59,358 nt of DNA from an uncultured bacterium (GTDB lineage Bacteria > Verrucomicrobiota > Kiritimatiellia > RFP12 > UBA1067): positions 1 through 59,358 of the forward strand of contig CACXRO010000011.1 in NCBI GenBank assembly GCA_902770045.1, read 5' to 3'. The notes under the pieces are model-generated. The model had not been told where the DNA came from. It was given only the letters and a program-made list of their open reading frames with translations, and made no database searches. Of the stretch, positions 18,908 to 26,827 are shown one piece after another. How positions within the stretch are numbered: position 1 is the first letter of the stretch; each line of letters opens with the position of its first letter. The position numbers were made by a program, and so were the translations under genes.

Positions 18908-21031
18908 TTATCTGCGTCTACGAGGGACTGATTCGTTGACGACGACGAACTCGGGCTGCGCGGCGGGCATGCCGGCGAAGGAGCCCTGGCGCTGGCCGAT
19001 CTCCAGCTTGCCGCCGCGGTTGACGATCTTGGTGAGCGCGTAGGCGCCGTCGCGGTAGGCGAGCGAGTCGCCGTCGTCCTCGTAGAGCGTCGCCTCGCCG
19101 TCGCCGGGCCAGACGTGGAGCTCGACCGTCTCGTTCCAGCCGCGCTCGAGGTGCTGTTTAAGCGGCCACATCGGCACCACCGCTCCGGCGCGCACGAAGA
19201 GCCCGCCGCCGTGCTTGTGGATCGGCGCAGGCTTGACGCGCAGGCGCCGCGGACCCGTCACCTTCTCGCCGGTGTAGAAGTCGTACCAGTCGCCCGGCGG
19301 GATGAACGCCTCCTCGGCGAAGGCGGAGACGAGCAGGTCGTCGCCGAGCATGTAGGTGGTGGTGACGTTCGCGTACTCGTCGCGGTCGGGGTAGGCGAAC
19401 GCGAGCGGGCGCATCAGCGGCCAGCCGGTGCGGTGCGCCTCCGCCGCGGCGCCGTAGAGGTAGGGGAAGAGGCGGTAGCGCAGGCTGTCCGCCGCGTGGA
19501 ACGCCTCGACGCCGGCGTCTTCCTGGTACCACGGCTGGTTGTGGTAGTCCCAGTTGTTCTGCTGGCTCCAGGGCGAGAGGAATCCGAAGTGGATGCCGGC
19601 GGGATACAGGGAGCCGTCCTTGAAGACGGACATGTCGCAGCTCTGGTTGGAGTGGCCGCTGACCGCGAGGTTGAGGCAGGAGACCATGCTCCCCACGCCG
19701 CCACCGGTGTCGCCGGCCCAGGTCGCCACATAGCGCTGGATGCCGGCGTAGCCGCACGAGGTGTAGACCATCGCGCGGCGGCCGGTATATTCCTCGTAGC
19801 CCTCGCACATCTGCTTGGCGTAGATGAGCGGGTAGAGGTTGTGGTTCTCGTCGTCGGAGCGGCCGTTCGCCCACTTGCGCGAGGACGGGTTCTCCTGCCG
19901 GCAGCCGTCGAGCTTGAAGCACCTCGCGCCGGTGTCGCAGAAGTACTTGAGGTGCTCGAACCAGGGCCGCGTCCCCTCCGGACCGAGCGCACGCGCGCGC
20001 CCGCACTCGACGTTGTAGCGCGGGTCCCTGATGGCATTGGGCTGGACGATGTGGTCGTCGACGAAGGTCTCGTCGGTCTCCTGCGGCTTCGCGCCGCGCG
20101 ACATGGCGCCCTTCCACTTGCCCTCCAGCAGCTCCTCTTCGTAGCGGGTGAGGTCGTAGTCGCAGCAGAGCCAGAGCGAGAGCTTGAAGCCCATACGCTC
20201 GAGCGCACCGGCGGGACCGAGCCGCCGCTGCGTCTCTGGGCTCATCCAGTAGGGCATGTAGAAACGCCCGGGGTCCCAGCGCTTGCGGGTGGTCTGGTCG
20301 TAGAAATTCTCCATCCAGCCCGGCTCGAGGCCGAGGACGTCGCAGGGGAGCTCGCGGTCGCGGAACTCGCGCGCCTCCTGGAGCAGGTCGAACGCGTTGA
20401 TCCACTGGTTGCAGACGAAGGAGAAGCCGAAGGCGAAGGCGGGCAGCAGCGCGGGGCGGCCGGTGAGCGAGGTGTAGACCTCGAGGAGCTCGCGGTAGTC
20501 GCGGCCGGTGAAGACGTAGAAGTCGACCGTCCCCTTCTTGGCGGTGCAGACCACCGCGTCCTTGTCGGCCTCGCCGACGTCGACGACGTTCGGCCAGGTG
20601 GTGTTGAGGAAAAATCCGCGGCCCTTCGAGGTGATCGCCATCGGAATGGGGATGTAGCTCTTGATGTTCTTCACGTAGACCTCGTAGCGGCCGGGGCGGC
20701 GCTGGAGGTTGGCGCGGCTCGCGTCGCCGAGCCCGTAGACGCGCTCGTCGGGATCGAGCGGGAAGCGGATGCGGAAGCCTTCGCCGTCCTTCGCGACCGC
20801 GATCTCGGCGCCCGCGAGGGACACCGCGCCGTCGGCGACGAGGTTGGACGAGAGGACCGGGAAGTCGCGGACCGTACCGTAGCGGTTCATCAGGCTTCCC
20901 TCCGAGCCCTGCTCACGCACGCGCCAAAGCCGCGTCGAGAGCGTCTCCACCGAAAGCGCGGGACGCGCCGCCTCCGCCGCGGCAGCCGCCGCGAAAAGCG
21001 CCGCCGCCATTGCCAGTCCTGTCTTCTTCAT
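18908..21031 (-). CDS. Exported glycoside hydrolase, GH31
   Basis: A 707-residue exported retaining alpha-glycosidase. Start at ATG 21031 (MKKTGLAMAAAL, signal peptide) with AGGAGGGAGG just upstream; an in-frame ATG at 21064 lacks this. The family pattern is clear: ERVYGLGD, then the barrel with LGLEPGWM, the nucleophile segment FKLDGC (Asp near 372) and the acid/base segment WAGDTGGG (Asp near 439), followed by GIHFGFLSPW. The family includes alpha-glucosidases, alpha-xylosidases and alpha-galactosidases; the exact sugar cannot be read from sequence. Paired with GH106, which suggests a rhamnose-containing plant polysaccharide. Confidence 0.87.
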   Translation of the reverse strand: MKKTGLAMAAALFAAAAAAEAARPALSVETLSTRLWRVREQGSEGSLMNRYGTVRDFPVLSSNLVADGAVSLAGAEIAVAKDGEGFRIRFPLDPDERVYGLGDASRANLQRRPGRYEVYVKNIKSYIPIPMAITSKGRGFFLNTTWPNVVDVGEADKDAVVCTAKKGTVDFYVFTGRDYRELLEVYTSLTGRPALLPAFAFGFSFVCNQWINAFDLLQEAREFRDRELPCDVLGLEPGWMENFYDQTTRKRWDPGRFYMPYWMSPETQRRLGPAGALERMGFKLSLWLCCDYDLTRYEEELLEGKWKGAMSRGAKPQETDETFVDDHIVQPNAIRDPRYNVECGRARALGPEGTRPWFEHLKYFCDTGARCFKLDGCRQENPSSRKWANGRSDDENHNLYPLIYAKQMCEGYEEYTGRRAMVYTSCGYAGIQRYVATWAGDTGGGVGSMVSCLNLAVSGHSNQSCDMSVFKDGSLYPAGIHFGFLSPWSQQNNWDYHNQPWYQEDAGVEAFHAADSLRYRLFPYLYGAAAEAHRTGWPLMRPLAFAYPDRDEYANVTTTYMLGDDLLVSAFAEEAFIPPGDWYDFYTGEKVTGPRRLRVKPAPIHKHGGGLFVRAGAVVPMWPLKQHLERGWNETVELHVWPGDGEATLYEDDGDSLAYRDGAYALTKIVNRGGKLEIGQRQGSFAGMPAAQPEFVVVNESVPRRRR

Positions 21032-21047
21032 CCTGCCTCCCTCCTGA

Positions 21048-21075
21048 AACGATTTTCGAAACAATTTGCGAAATC
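21048..21075 (-). promoter_or_regulatory. Possible operator before the GH31 gene
   Basis: Imperfect inverted repeat GATTTTCG (21051-21058) and CGAAATC (21069-21075), lying between the HU terminator and the GH31 ribosome-binding site. No clear promoter is visible here, so the hydrolase pair may depend on readthrough or on an activated promoter. Confidence 0.2.
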
Positions 21076-21112
21076 AAAAAAGACAGGCGCGAGCTCTCGG
21101 CCCGCGCCCGTC
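21076..21112 (-). terminator. Intrinsic terminator after the HU gene
   Basis: Minus-strand 10-bp stem GACGGGCGCG / CGCGCCTGTC (one G-T pair), 11-nt loop, followed by TTTTTT. It begins 35 nt after the HU stop. Confidence 0.85.
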
Positions 21113-21147
21113 AGCGGCAACTCTGAAGTCAAGTCGCCATTGTGCCG

Positions 21148-21441
21148 TTAGGCGAGGACGGCGTCCTTCGCCGCCTTGGCGACGCGGAACTTCACCTTCG
21201 TGCGGGCGGGGATCTTGATCGCCGCGCCAGTCGCGGGGTTGCGGCCCATGCGAGCCTTGCTCTTCGCCTTGATGAGCTTGCCGAGGCCCGGGAGGACGAT
21301 GCCCTTGGGGCCCTTCGCGCCCTCGTAGGCGATCGCGAGGAGCTTCTCGTAGGCAGCGACGGCCTGCTTCTTGCTGATGCCAGCGGCCTCAGCAATGGCG
21401 GCCATGATCTCGGACTTGGTGGCAGGAACTTTCTTAGCCAT
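21148..21441 (-). CDS. HU-family DNA-binding protein
   Basis: A 97-residue basic protein (MAKKVPATKSEIMAAIAEA). The N-terminal helical dimerisation part is followed by LPGLGKLIKAKSKARMGRNP and ATGAAIKIPA, the DNA-binding arm of the HU/IHF family (RxGRNPxTG). It should act as a nucleoid-associated, DNA-bending protein. It has its own sigma70-like promoter, a ribosome-binding site AAAGGATC, a structured leader and an intrinsic terminator, consistent with a highly expressed single-gene unit. Confidence 0.93.
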   Translation of the reverse strand: MAKKVPATKSEIMAAIAEAAGISKKQAVAAYEKLLAIAYEGAKGPKGIVLPGLGKLIKAKSKARMGRNPATGAAIKIPARTKVKFRVAKAAKDAVLA

Positions 21442-21446
21442 GTTTT

Positions 21447-21500
21447 GATCCTTTTTGTTTCACTAGTGAACCACACGGAAAAACCCTTTCCGCTGTGGAT
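21447..21500 (-). promoter_or_regulatory. Structured HU leader with 12-bp palindrome
   Basis: Perfect palindrome TTCACTAGTGAA (21459-21470), directly before the Shine-Dalgarno. Upstream of it is a hairpin CCACA-CGGAAA / TTTCCG-TGTGG (about 21471-21498). Either could be an operator or a mRNA structure affecting HU translation. Confidence 0.45.
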
Positions 21501-21506
21501 GTGAGT

Positions 21507-21535
21507 AATATACCAATTTTCCGTGAGTTTGACAA
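21507..21535 (-). promoter_or_regulatory. HU promoter
   Basis: TTGTCA (21530-21535), 17-nt spacer ending in TGG, TATATT (21507-21512) on the minus strand. Confidence 0.75.
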
Positions 21536-21664
21536 GGGGGGATTGTGTTTTTTTTGAAATCTCCTCCACAACCCATTGTGGTGGCCAGAGCCGGAATCCG
21601 GAACCGGCGGCACATCATCTTGAAGACGGCGGACGAGAAATCCACCATCGGTAGTCAGATCGCG

Positions 21665-23530
21665 CTAACGCAGATTCAGCAAGTCGCGTCCGAGCGTGGT
21701 GGATATCTCGCGCATCGCGGACTCGAACGGCTGGAGCTTCGCGTCGACTGACTTGTCCACAACCGGCGTCTTGCCCTTGAGGAGCTTCGCCTCTACCTTG
21801 TCGCCGTTCTTCGACACCGAAATGGTGAACGTCGGCACTTCTGGCGGCTGCTCCACCGAAACGCTGTCGTCCTTCGTCTCCTCTTCCGGCGGGGGTTCCT
21901 CCGGCTTCTGCTCGACCGGCTCGTTCATCTCCTCGAGGATCATCCTGGCCATCAACTCGATCTTGCGCCTGACGCTCGGAAAAAGCCCGGCGTGCTGCTC
22001 GTCGGCGTTCGCCGGCAATTCGCCGTCAGGCCAGAGCGTGGCGATCCGCCGCTCCGCCCACTTGTCCTCCGTCGCCGCGGTCAGCATCGCCGCGATTGCC
22101 TTCAGGTCCGGCGTCCTGCGCCAGAAGCTGTCCTTGCGCGCGCGCGACTCCGCCAGCACCCCGGCGTGCGACGACTCGACGATCTCGTTCTGCGCGGCGA
22201 TCGCGCTCCTTGCCAGGTCGAATGCCGCCGCCACCCGCTCGTCGGCCTTCGCCGCGGCCTCCTCCATCACCGGCCGGCCGCCGTCCGCCGCGGCAAGCGA
22301 CTCCATCCCCTTCGCTTCGCGCCAGTCCCTGACGGCCTGTGAATAGTCGCTTCTCGCCGCAGTCTCGTCCGCCAGCTCCGCCGGCGGATACCATGTCCGG
22401 TCGCAGAGCGTCGGCCAGGTCTTCTCCGCCAGCTTCCTCGCGGCCTCGGCACGCGCCTCGCGCCACTTCGGCATGACTTCCTTGCGGACGAGCCGCTCCA
22501 CCGCCTTCGTCACCGCGGCAGACTGGAGCCGTGCGGAAAGGAATCCTCGAAGCTCCTCCCGGTCCGCCCCCGACACCTCGGACAGCGCCAGCTCCATGGC
22601 CTCCGAAAGCGCCTTCGCCGAGTACGCGACGACGAACAGCTTCTCGCTCTCGGACGCCTTGGCGTGCGCGGCGGGATCGGCGGCGACGGTCTTCGCCACC
22701 TCTTCCGTCGTCACATCCAGGCGCACCTCGTCGATGCGCGAGACGAGGCGGTCCACAATTCTGCGCTCCACCGCTGCGGGCACGCCCTGCGACAGCACCG
22801 ACGGGAACACCCCCCAGGCGTTCGCCGCGTCCGCCTTCTTCGCGCGCTCTTCCACGTTCGCGCGGAGCCGGGACTCGATGTCCGCCGCAAGCTTCGACGG
22901 AACGACGGCGTCGCTGCGGACGCGCATCAGGTACTCGCCCTGCCGCTTGCGCTCGGCCTTGGCCGCCGCGATCACGGGATCGACCATCTTCTCCGAAATA
23001 TACGAAAGGTTCTCCTCGAAGACCGGCGTCTTCTGCCCTTTGGCGATCCGCTCCGCCATCTCGCGGCGAAGCGTCCCATCGTCCTTCGACTCGAACTCCT
23101 CCTCGCCCGGGCGCGTCGCGGCGACGATCCCCTTTGCCTGCGCGGCGACAGCCTCGCGGCGCTCCTCGTCGAACGCGCGGCGGAAGCGCTCCTCGACGCC
23201 CCTGCGGTCCCGCTCGGAAAGCTCGACGCGGAAGTCTTCCGGCAGCGACAGCCTTCTCGCGACGTCGGACATCGCTGCCGCGTAAGCGTCCTCCGCCGAC
23301 TTCACGTATATCGGGAGGCATTCCGCCTCCGCGGCGGATTTTTTCGCGAACCGACCGGGATCGGCCAGCATCGCGTCCTTCAGGACTCCCGCCGCCGCGC
23401 CGTTCTCGGCGAGCGACTTCCCGAACCGGGCCATCGCTATCTTCGCCGCGCCCTCCGACGCGGCGCGGTCGAACTCCGCGTTGCCGGCGCTGAGCGCCGC
23501 CGCAAACACCATCGCCAAAAGCACCGTCAT
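21665..23530 (-). CDS. Exported helical protein of the MotA/ExbB-like operon
   Basis: A 621-residue protein with a signal peptide (MTVLLAMVFAAALSAGNA), then a long, highly charged, Ala/Glu/Arg-rich helical region. Near the C-terminus is a proline/glutamate-rich linker (KPEEPPPEEE, about residue 540) and a short terminal domain (FTISVSKNGDKVEAKLL). I do not recognise the family. Its ATG overlaps the stop of the ExbD-like gene (ATGA), so the two are translationally coupled. The Pro-rich linker plus small C-terminal domain recalls the layout of TonB-type energy transducers, but the usual N-terminal anchor is replaced by a signal peptide. A periplasmic partner of the channel proteins is inferred. 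Confidence 0.75.
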   Translation of the reverse strand: MTVLLAMVFAAALSAGNAEFDRAASEGAAKIAMARFGKSLAENGAAAGVLKDAMLADPGRFAKKSAAEAECLPIYVKSAEDAYAAAMSDVARRLSLPEDFRVELSERDRRGVEERFRRAFDEERREAVAAQAKGIVAATRPGEEEFESKDDGTLRREMAERIAKGQKTPVFEENLSYISEKMVDPVIAAAKAERKRQGEYLMRVRSDAVVPSKLAADIESRLRANVEERAKKADAANAWGVFPSVLSQGVPAAVERRIVDRLVSRIDEVRLDVTTEEVAKTVAADPAAHAKASESEKLFVVAYSAKALSEAMELALSEVSGADREELRGFLSARLQSAAVTKAVERLVRKEVMPKWREARAEAARKLAEKTWPTLCDRTWYPPAELADETAARSDYSQAVRDWREAKGMESLAAADGGRPVMEEAAAKADERVAAAFDLARSAIAAQNEIVESSHAGVLAESRARKDSFWRRTPDLKAIAAMLTAATEDKWAERRIATLWPDGELPANADEQHAGLFPSVRRKIELMARMILEEMNEPVEQKPEEPPPEEETKDDSVSVEQPPEVPTFTISVSKNGDKVEAKLLKGKTPVVDKSVDAKLQPFESAMREISTTLGRDLLNLR

Positions 23531-24225
23531 GGCAGAACCTCCGCTCCCGTCGCCTCGCGCACGAGCTCCAGCGACTTCGACTTTATCGCCTCGGCGAGCG
23601 CGTTCGCGTCGCGCACGTCGCCCAGCGTCTCCGGATGCTCGACGAGCGACTGCTGGAGCCGCGCCGCAAGCGCGCGCTGGACGCCGCGCACGTCAAGCCG
23701 CATGGACTCGACGCGCTCGGAAATCTCCTTGGCAAGCCACTCGGCCTCCGCCGGCGCCAGGTCGGCTTCGGCAAGCCCCGCCGTCGCCAGGACGTCCCCG
23801 CGCCAGGTCGCCTCCAGCGCCGCGAGGTCGCCGTAGTCGGAAAGCGCCGCGGCGCTGCCGGACGCAAACGCGGCGCGGGCAGCCGGAGCCAGGCCGAGCC
23901 GTCCGGCGGAGACGTGCTCGTCGGCGTCGAAGGTGCGCCGGCCGTCCGTGCCCTGCGTCATCAGCGCGTTCAGCCCGTATTTCACGCGGTGGTCCTCCGC
24001 CGTCTGTTCGAGGGCGAGGACAAGCTTCTGCCGGTTGAGGTCCAGGACCTGCTCCTCGCGCTCCTTCTTCGTCTCGGTCACGAAGATGAAGTACGCGATC
24101 ATGAACACCATCAGCAGCGCGAACACTACCTGCAGCAGCAGCCCCTGGAGGTCGTCGGTCGACGCCCGCCTGGACGGCGCGCCGCCGCCGAGCCTGGCCA
24201 GGGCCCTTCTGTCGGATTCCGTCAT
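23527..24225 (-). CDS. ExbD/MotB-like single-pass membrane protein
   Basis: A 232-residue protein. A short cytoplasmic N-terminus is followed by one membrane segment (about 25-49, LQGLLLQVVFALLMVFMIAYF) preceded by Asp-Asp at 24-25, then a charged periplasmic region. An acidic residue at the entry of a single helix is typical of ExbD/TolR/MotB proton-channel subunits, where it carries the proton. The rest (about 180 residues) has no OmpA-like peptidoglycan-binding motif. Start ATG 24225 lies 4 nt after the MotA-like stop; an in-frame TTG at 24237 is an alternative. Family assignment is by pattern and context only. Confidence 0.6.
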   Translation of the reverse strand: MTESDRRALARLGGGAPSRRASTDDLQGLLLQVVFALLMVFMIAYFIFVTETKKEREEQVLDLNRQKLVLALEQTAEDHRVKYGLNALMTQGTDGRRTFDADEHVSAGRLGLAPAARAAFASGSAAALSDYGDLAALEATWRGDVLATAGLAEADLAPAEAEWLAKEISERVESMRLDVRGVQRALAARLQQSLVEHPETLGDVRDANALAEAIKSKSLELVREATGAEVLP

Positions 24226-24229
24226 GGCT

Positions 24230-25033
24230 TCAGGCAAGCGCCGCGGCCACGGCCTTCAGCTTCTCGTTGGCGGACGCGGCGCGCGAGCGCTCCTCCGCGG
24301 TCTGCTTCTCCAGCTCGGCGATGCGCCGCGCGAAGAACTCCGAGTATTCGCGCTGGCGGGCGGAGAACTCCTTCTCGTATTCCGCCAGCCGCCGCTCGAA
24401 CGCGGCCTCGTACTCCCGCTGGCGCCGGTCGAACTCGTCGGAAGCCGCCCCGAGCCTGACGACCAGCCGGTCCACCGCCTGCGCGAGGTCACCGTCGTCG
24501 GTCTCCTCCAGCCCGGAGCGCGCAAGGATCCTGCAGAACCACGGACGCACCAGCGGACGGTCGATCATAAACACCCAGACGACCGCCATCAGGGTGGAGA
24601 AGAGCGCCGTGTGGAGGCACTGCATCAGGTCCGCCATCGACACCGTGTCGAGGTTGAAGTAGCCGATGACGATGATTCCCCAGAGGGTTCCAAAGAGTCC
24701 CAGGGCGACGTTCAGCTGATCCGAGCCCTTGAAGAAAGGAAATTCCGCCGCGCTCGTCCTGCGCCCGGCGATGAGCCTGCCCAGCGCCAGCGCCATGCAG
24801 GTAAAGCCGAGCGCGGGGATGAAGGTGGTCACCGCCGAATAGTCGACCACGCTCCAGTCGAGCCAGGGAATGAAGCCCCTCGCCGTCTTCGCCGCCAGCC
24901 CGGCCGAGTCGCCGCCCGCGGCGATGAAGTCGCTCCACCAGTTGACGACGGCGGCGACGTTGTTTGCAAAGGCCAGCCAGGACACGACGGCCGCCGCGAA
25001 CACGGCCAGAAATAGAGGAATAAGCTTCTTCAT
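24230..25033 (-). CDS. MotA/TolQ/ExbB-like proton-channel protein
   Basis: A 267-residue protein with four predicted membrane segments (about 4-24, 67-88, 106-126, 135-157). The last two hold LGLFGTLWGIIVIGYF and LHTALFSTLMAVVW, the pore pattern of MotA/TolQ/ExbB proteins. A cytoplasmic coiled-coil tail follows (about 180-262, repeated REYEAAFERRLAEYEKEF). First gene of a three-gene operon with an ExbD-like and an exported protein. The ATG lies 7 nt after a TATAAT box, so the mRNA should be leaderless. It is not flagellar motA by context; the partner load is unknown. Confidence 0.72.
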   Translation of the reverse strand: MKKLIPLFLAVFAAAVVSWLAFANNVAAVVNWWSDFIAAGGDSAGLAAKTARGFIPWLDWSVVDYSAVTTFIPALGFTCMALALGRLIAGRRTSAAEFPFFKGSDQLNVALGLFGTLWGIIVIGYFNLDTVSMADLMQCLHTALFSTLMAVVWVFMIDRPLVRPWFCRILARSGLEETDDGDLAQAVDRLVVRLGAASDEFDRRQREYEAAFERRLAEYEKEFSARQREYSEFFARRIAELEKQTAEERSRAASANEKLKAVAAALA

Positions 25034-25040
25034 GGCGCGT

Positions 25041-25049
25041 ATTATACCA
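25041..25049 (-). promoter_or_regulatory. Extended -10 promoter, MotA-like operon
   Basis: Minus-strand ATGGTATAATACGCGCC then ATG; TATAAT at 25041-25046, 7 nt from the start codon, no good -35 box. Confidence 0.75.
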
Positions 25050-25105
25050 TAATTCCGCCGCGCAAACAGTCGCGGTGAAAAACGTGAAGTCGGCCCGAAG
25101 GAAGC

Positions 25106-26782
25106 CTAGTCGGCGTCGCCCATGGTGACGCGCAGGACCTCGGAGAGCGAGGTGAGGCCGGATCCGACCTTGAGCATGCCGTCCTCGCGCAGGGTGCGCA
25201 TGCCGAGCTCGCGCGCGCGCTGGCGGAGGATCGTCGCCGGCGCGTGGTCGAAGATGAGCCGCTGCACGGTGTCGTCGACCTTGAAGATCTCGAAGATGCC
25301 CTTCCGGCCCTTGTAGCCGGTCTTGTGGCAGCGGTCGCAGCCGGCGCCGTGGTACATGTGCTCCGGCATCTGCGCGTTGGAGCCGGCCGAGAGGCCCTTG
25401 AGCATCTTGACCTCGCGGTCGGACGGGGTGTACTCCTCCTTGCAGTTCTCGCAGATCGCGCGCACGAGGCGCTGCGCCATCGCCGCGCGGAGCGCCGAGG
25501 CGACGAGAAACGGCTTGACGCCGATGTCGAGGAGACGCGTCACCGCCGACGGCGCGTCGTTGGTGTGCAGGGTGGAGAACACCAGGTGGCCGGTGAGCGC
25601 CGCCTCCATCGCGATGTCGGCGGTCTCCTCGTCGCGGATCTCGCCGATCATCACGATGTTCGGCGCCTGGCGGAGGATGGAGCGGAGCGCGGCGGAGAAG
25701 TCGAGGCCGACGTCCTTGTTCACCTGCACCTGGTTGATGCCGCTCATCTGGTACTCGACCGGGTCCTCGACGGTGATGAGCTTCTTGTCCGGGGTGTTGA
25801 TCTGGCCGAGGCAGGCGTAGAGCGTCGTCGTCTTGCCCGAGCCGGTCGGGCCGGTCACCAGCACCACTCCGTCCGGCAGCTTGATGAGCCGCTCGAAGGT
25901 GGTCTGGTCGTCGGAGAGGAATCCGAGCTGCGGCAGGCCGAGCGAGAGGTTGGACTTGTCGAGGATTCGCATCACGATCGACTCGCCGTGGTTCGTCGGC
26001 ACCGACGAGACGCGCAGGTCGAGGTCCTTGCCGCCGACGGTGATCTGGATGCGGCCGTCCTGAGGGATGCGCTTCTCGGAGATCTTCATCTTCGACATGA
26101 TCTTGAAGCGCGAGATGAGCGCGCCCTGGAGGCGCTTCGGCGGCGAGTCCATCTTCCGGAGCGCGCCGTCGACGCGGTAGCGCACGCGGAACTCCTTCTC
26201 CATCGGCTCGATGTGGATGTCGGACGCCTTCATCTTGATCGCGTTGGTGATGATCAGCGTGGCGAGCTTGACGACCGGTGCGTCGTCGCCCGTCGCCTCC
26301 TCGATGCCGCTGACTTCGTCGCGGGTGGAGACGGAGTCGGCCCCCTGCGAGGCATAGAGCTTCTCCATCGCCGCCTTCACCTCGCCGATCGGCGAGAGCA
26401 CCGCCTCGACGTCCTTGCCCTGGAGCACGTAGCGGAGCGAGTCGACGGCGTCGTAGCCCATCGGGTCGAGGAGCGCCACCGTCACCGAGCTTTCGCTGGC
26501 GACGACCGGCACCACGCCGTACTTCTTGGCGATCTCCTGCGGAAACTCCTTGACCACGTCGGGGTTGATCGCGTCGGCGTCGATGTGGCAGTACTTGAGG
26601 CCGAACTGGTCGGCGATGGTGCCGAGCACGATGTCCTCGTCCACCGCGTTGCCGGCGACGAGGGCGTCGAGCGTCGTCTCGTTCTCGGCCTTCATCGACT
26701 CCCTGGCGGTGGCTACCTGGGCGTCGGTCAGGTACCCGCGCTCGGTCAGCAATTGCAGTACGTACTCGTCGTTGCTTGTCAT
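25106..26782 (-). CDS. Type II secretion / type IV pilus assembly ATPase
   Basis: A 558-residue GspE/PilB-type hexameric ATPase that powers pseudopilus or pilus assembly at the inner membrane. Visible: N-terminal MshEN-like domain (about 1-150), Walker A GPTGSGKTTT (near 312), Asp box ITVEDPVEYQ, Walker B GEIRDEETADIA (near 381), His box STLHTNDAPSA, and the zinc tetracysteine CENC ... CDRC (near 442 and 479). PilB versus GspE cannot be decided as no pilin or secretin gene is nearby. Start ATG 26782 is 8 nt after a TATAAT box, which implies a leaderless transcript. Single-gene unit. Confidence 0.92.
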   Translation of the reverse strand: MTSNDEYVLQLLTERGYLTDAQVATARESMKAENETTLDALVAGNAVDEDIVLGTIADQFGLKYCHIDADAINPDVVKEFPQEIAKKYGVVPVVASESSVTVALLDPMGYDAVDSLRYVLQGKDVEAVLSPIGEVKAAMEKLYASQGADSVSTRDEVSGIEEATGDDAPVVKLATLIITNAIKMKASDIHIEPMEKEFRVRYRVDGALRKMDSPPKRLQGALISRFKIMSKMKISEKRIPQDGRIQITVGGKDLDLRVSSVPTNHGESIVMRILDKSNLSLGLPQLGFLSDDQTTFERLIKLPDGVVLVTGPTGSGKTTTLYACLGQINTPDKKLITVEDPVEYQMSGINQVQVNKDVGLDFSAALRSILRQAPNIVMIGEIRDEETADIAMEAALTGHLVFSTLHTNDAPSAVTRLLDIGVKPFLVASALRAAMAQRLVRAICENCKEEYTPSDREVKMLKGLSAGSNAQMPEHMYHGAGCDRCHKTGYKGRKGIFEIFKVDDTVQRLIFDHAPATILRQRARELGMRTLREDGMLKVGSGLTSLSEVLRVTMGDAD

Positions 26783-26790
26783 TGATGCGT

Positions 26791-26799
26791 ATTATACCA
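26791..26799 (-). promoter_or_regulatory. Extended -10 promoter of the secretion ATPase gene
   Basis: Minus-strand TTGTGGTATAATACGCATCA then ATG; TATAAT at 26791-26796. Directly upstream lie CACGAAC-type repeats instead of a -35 box. Confidence 0.75.
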
Positions 26800-26800
26800 C

Positions 26801-26822
26801 AATTCGCGGTTCGTGGTTCGCG
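26801..26822. repeat. TTCGTGG-type degenerate repeat
   Basis: Plus-strand TTCGCGGTTCGTGGTTCGCG in the spacer between lpxK and the secretion ATPase promoter. Same family as the array inside prmA (43672-43737) and near 31979 and 37257. Confidence 0.6.
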
Positions 26823-26827
26823 GAAGG

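Noticed and set aside
21463..21648. 61-codon minus-strand frame in front of HU
   Set aside because: It spans the HU promoter, shows no family features and no ribosome-binding site.
24230..25033. ZorA of a Zorya defence system
   Set aside because: The MotA-like core with a coiled-coil tail is suggestive, but no ZorC/ZorD or helicase/nuclease partners follow, the second protein lacks an OmpA-like domain, and the third is exported.
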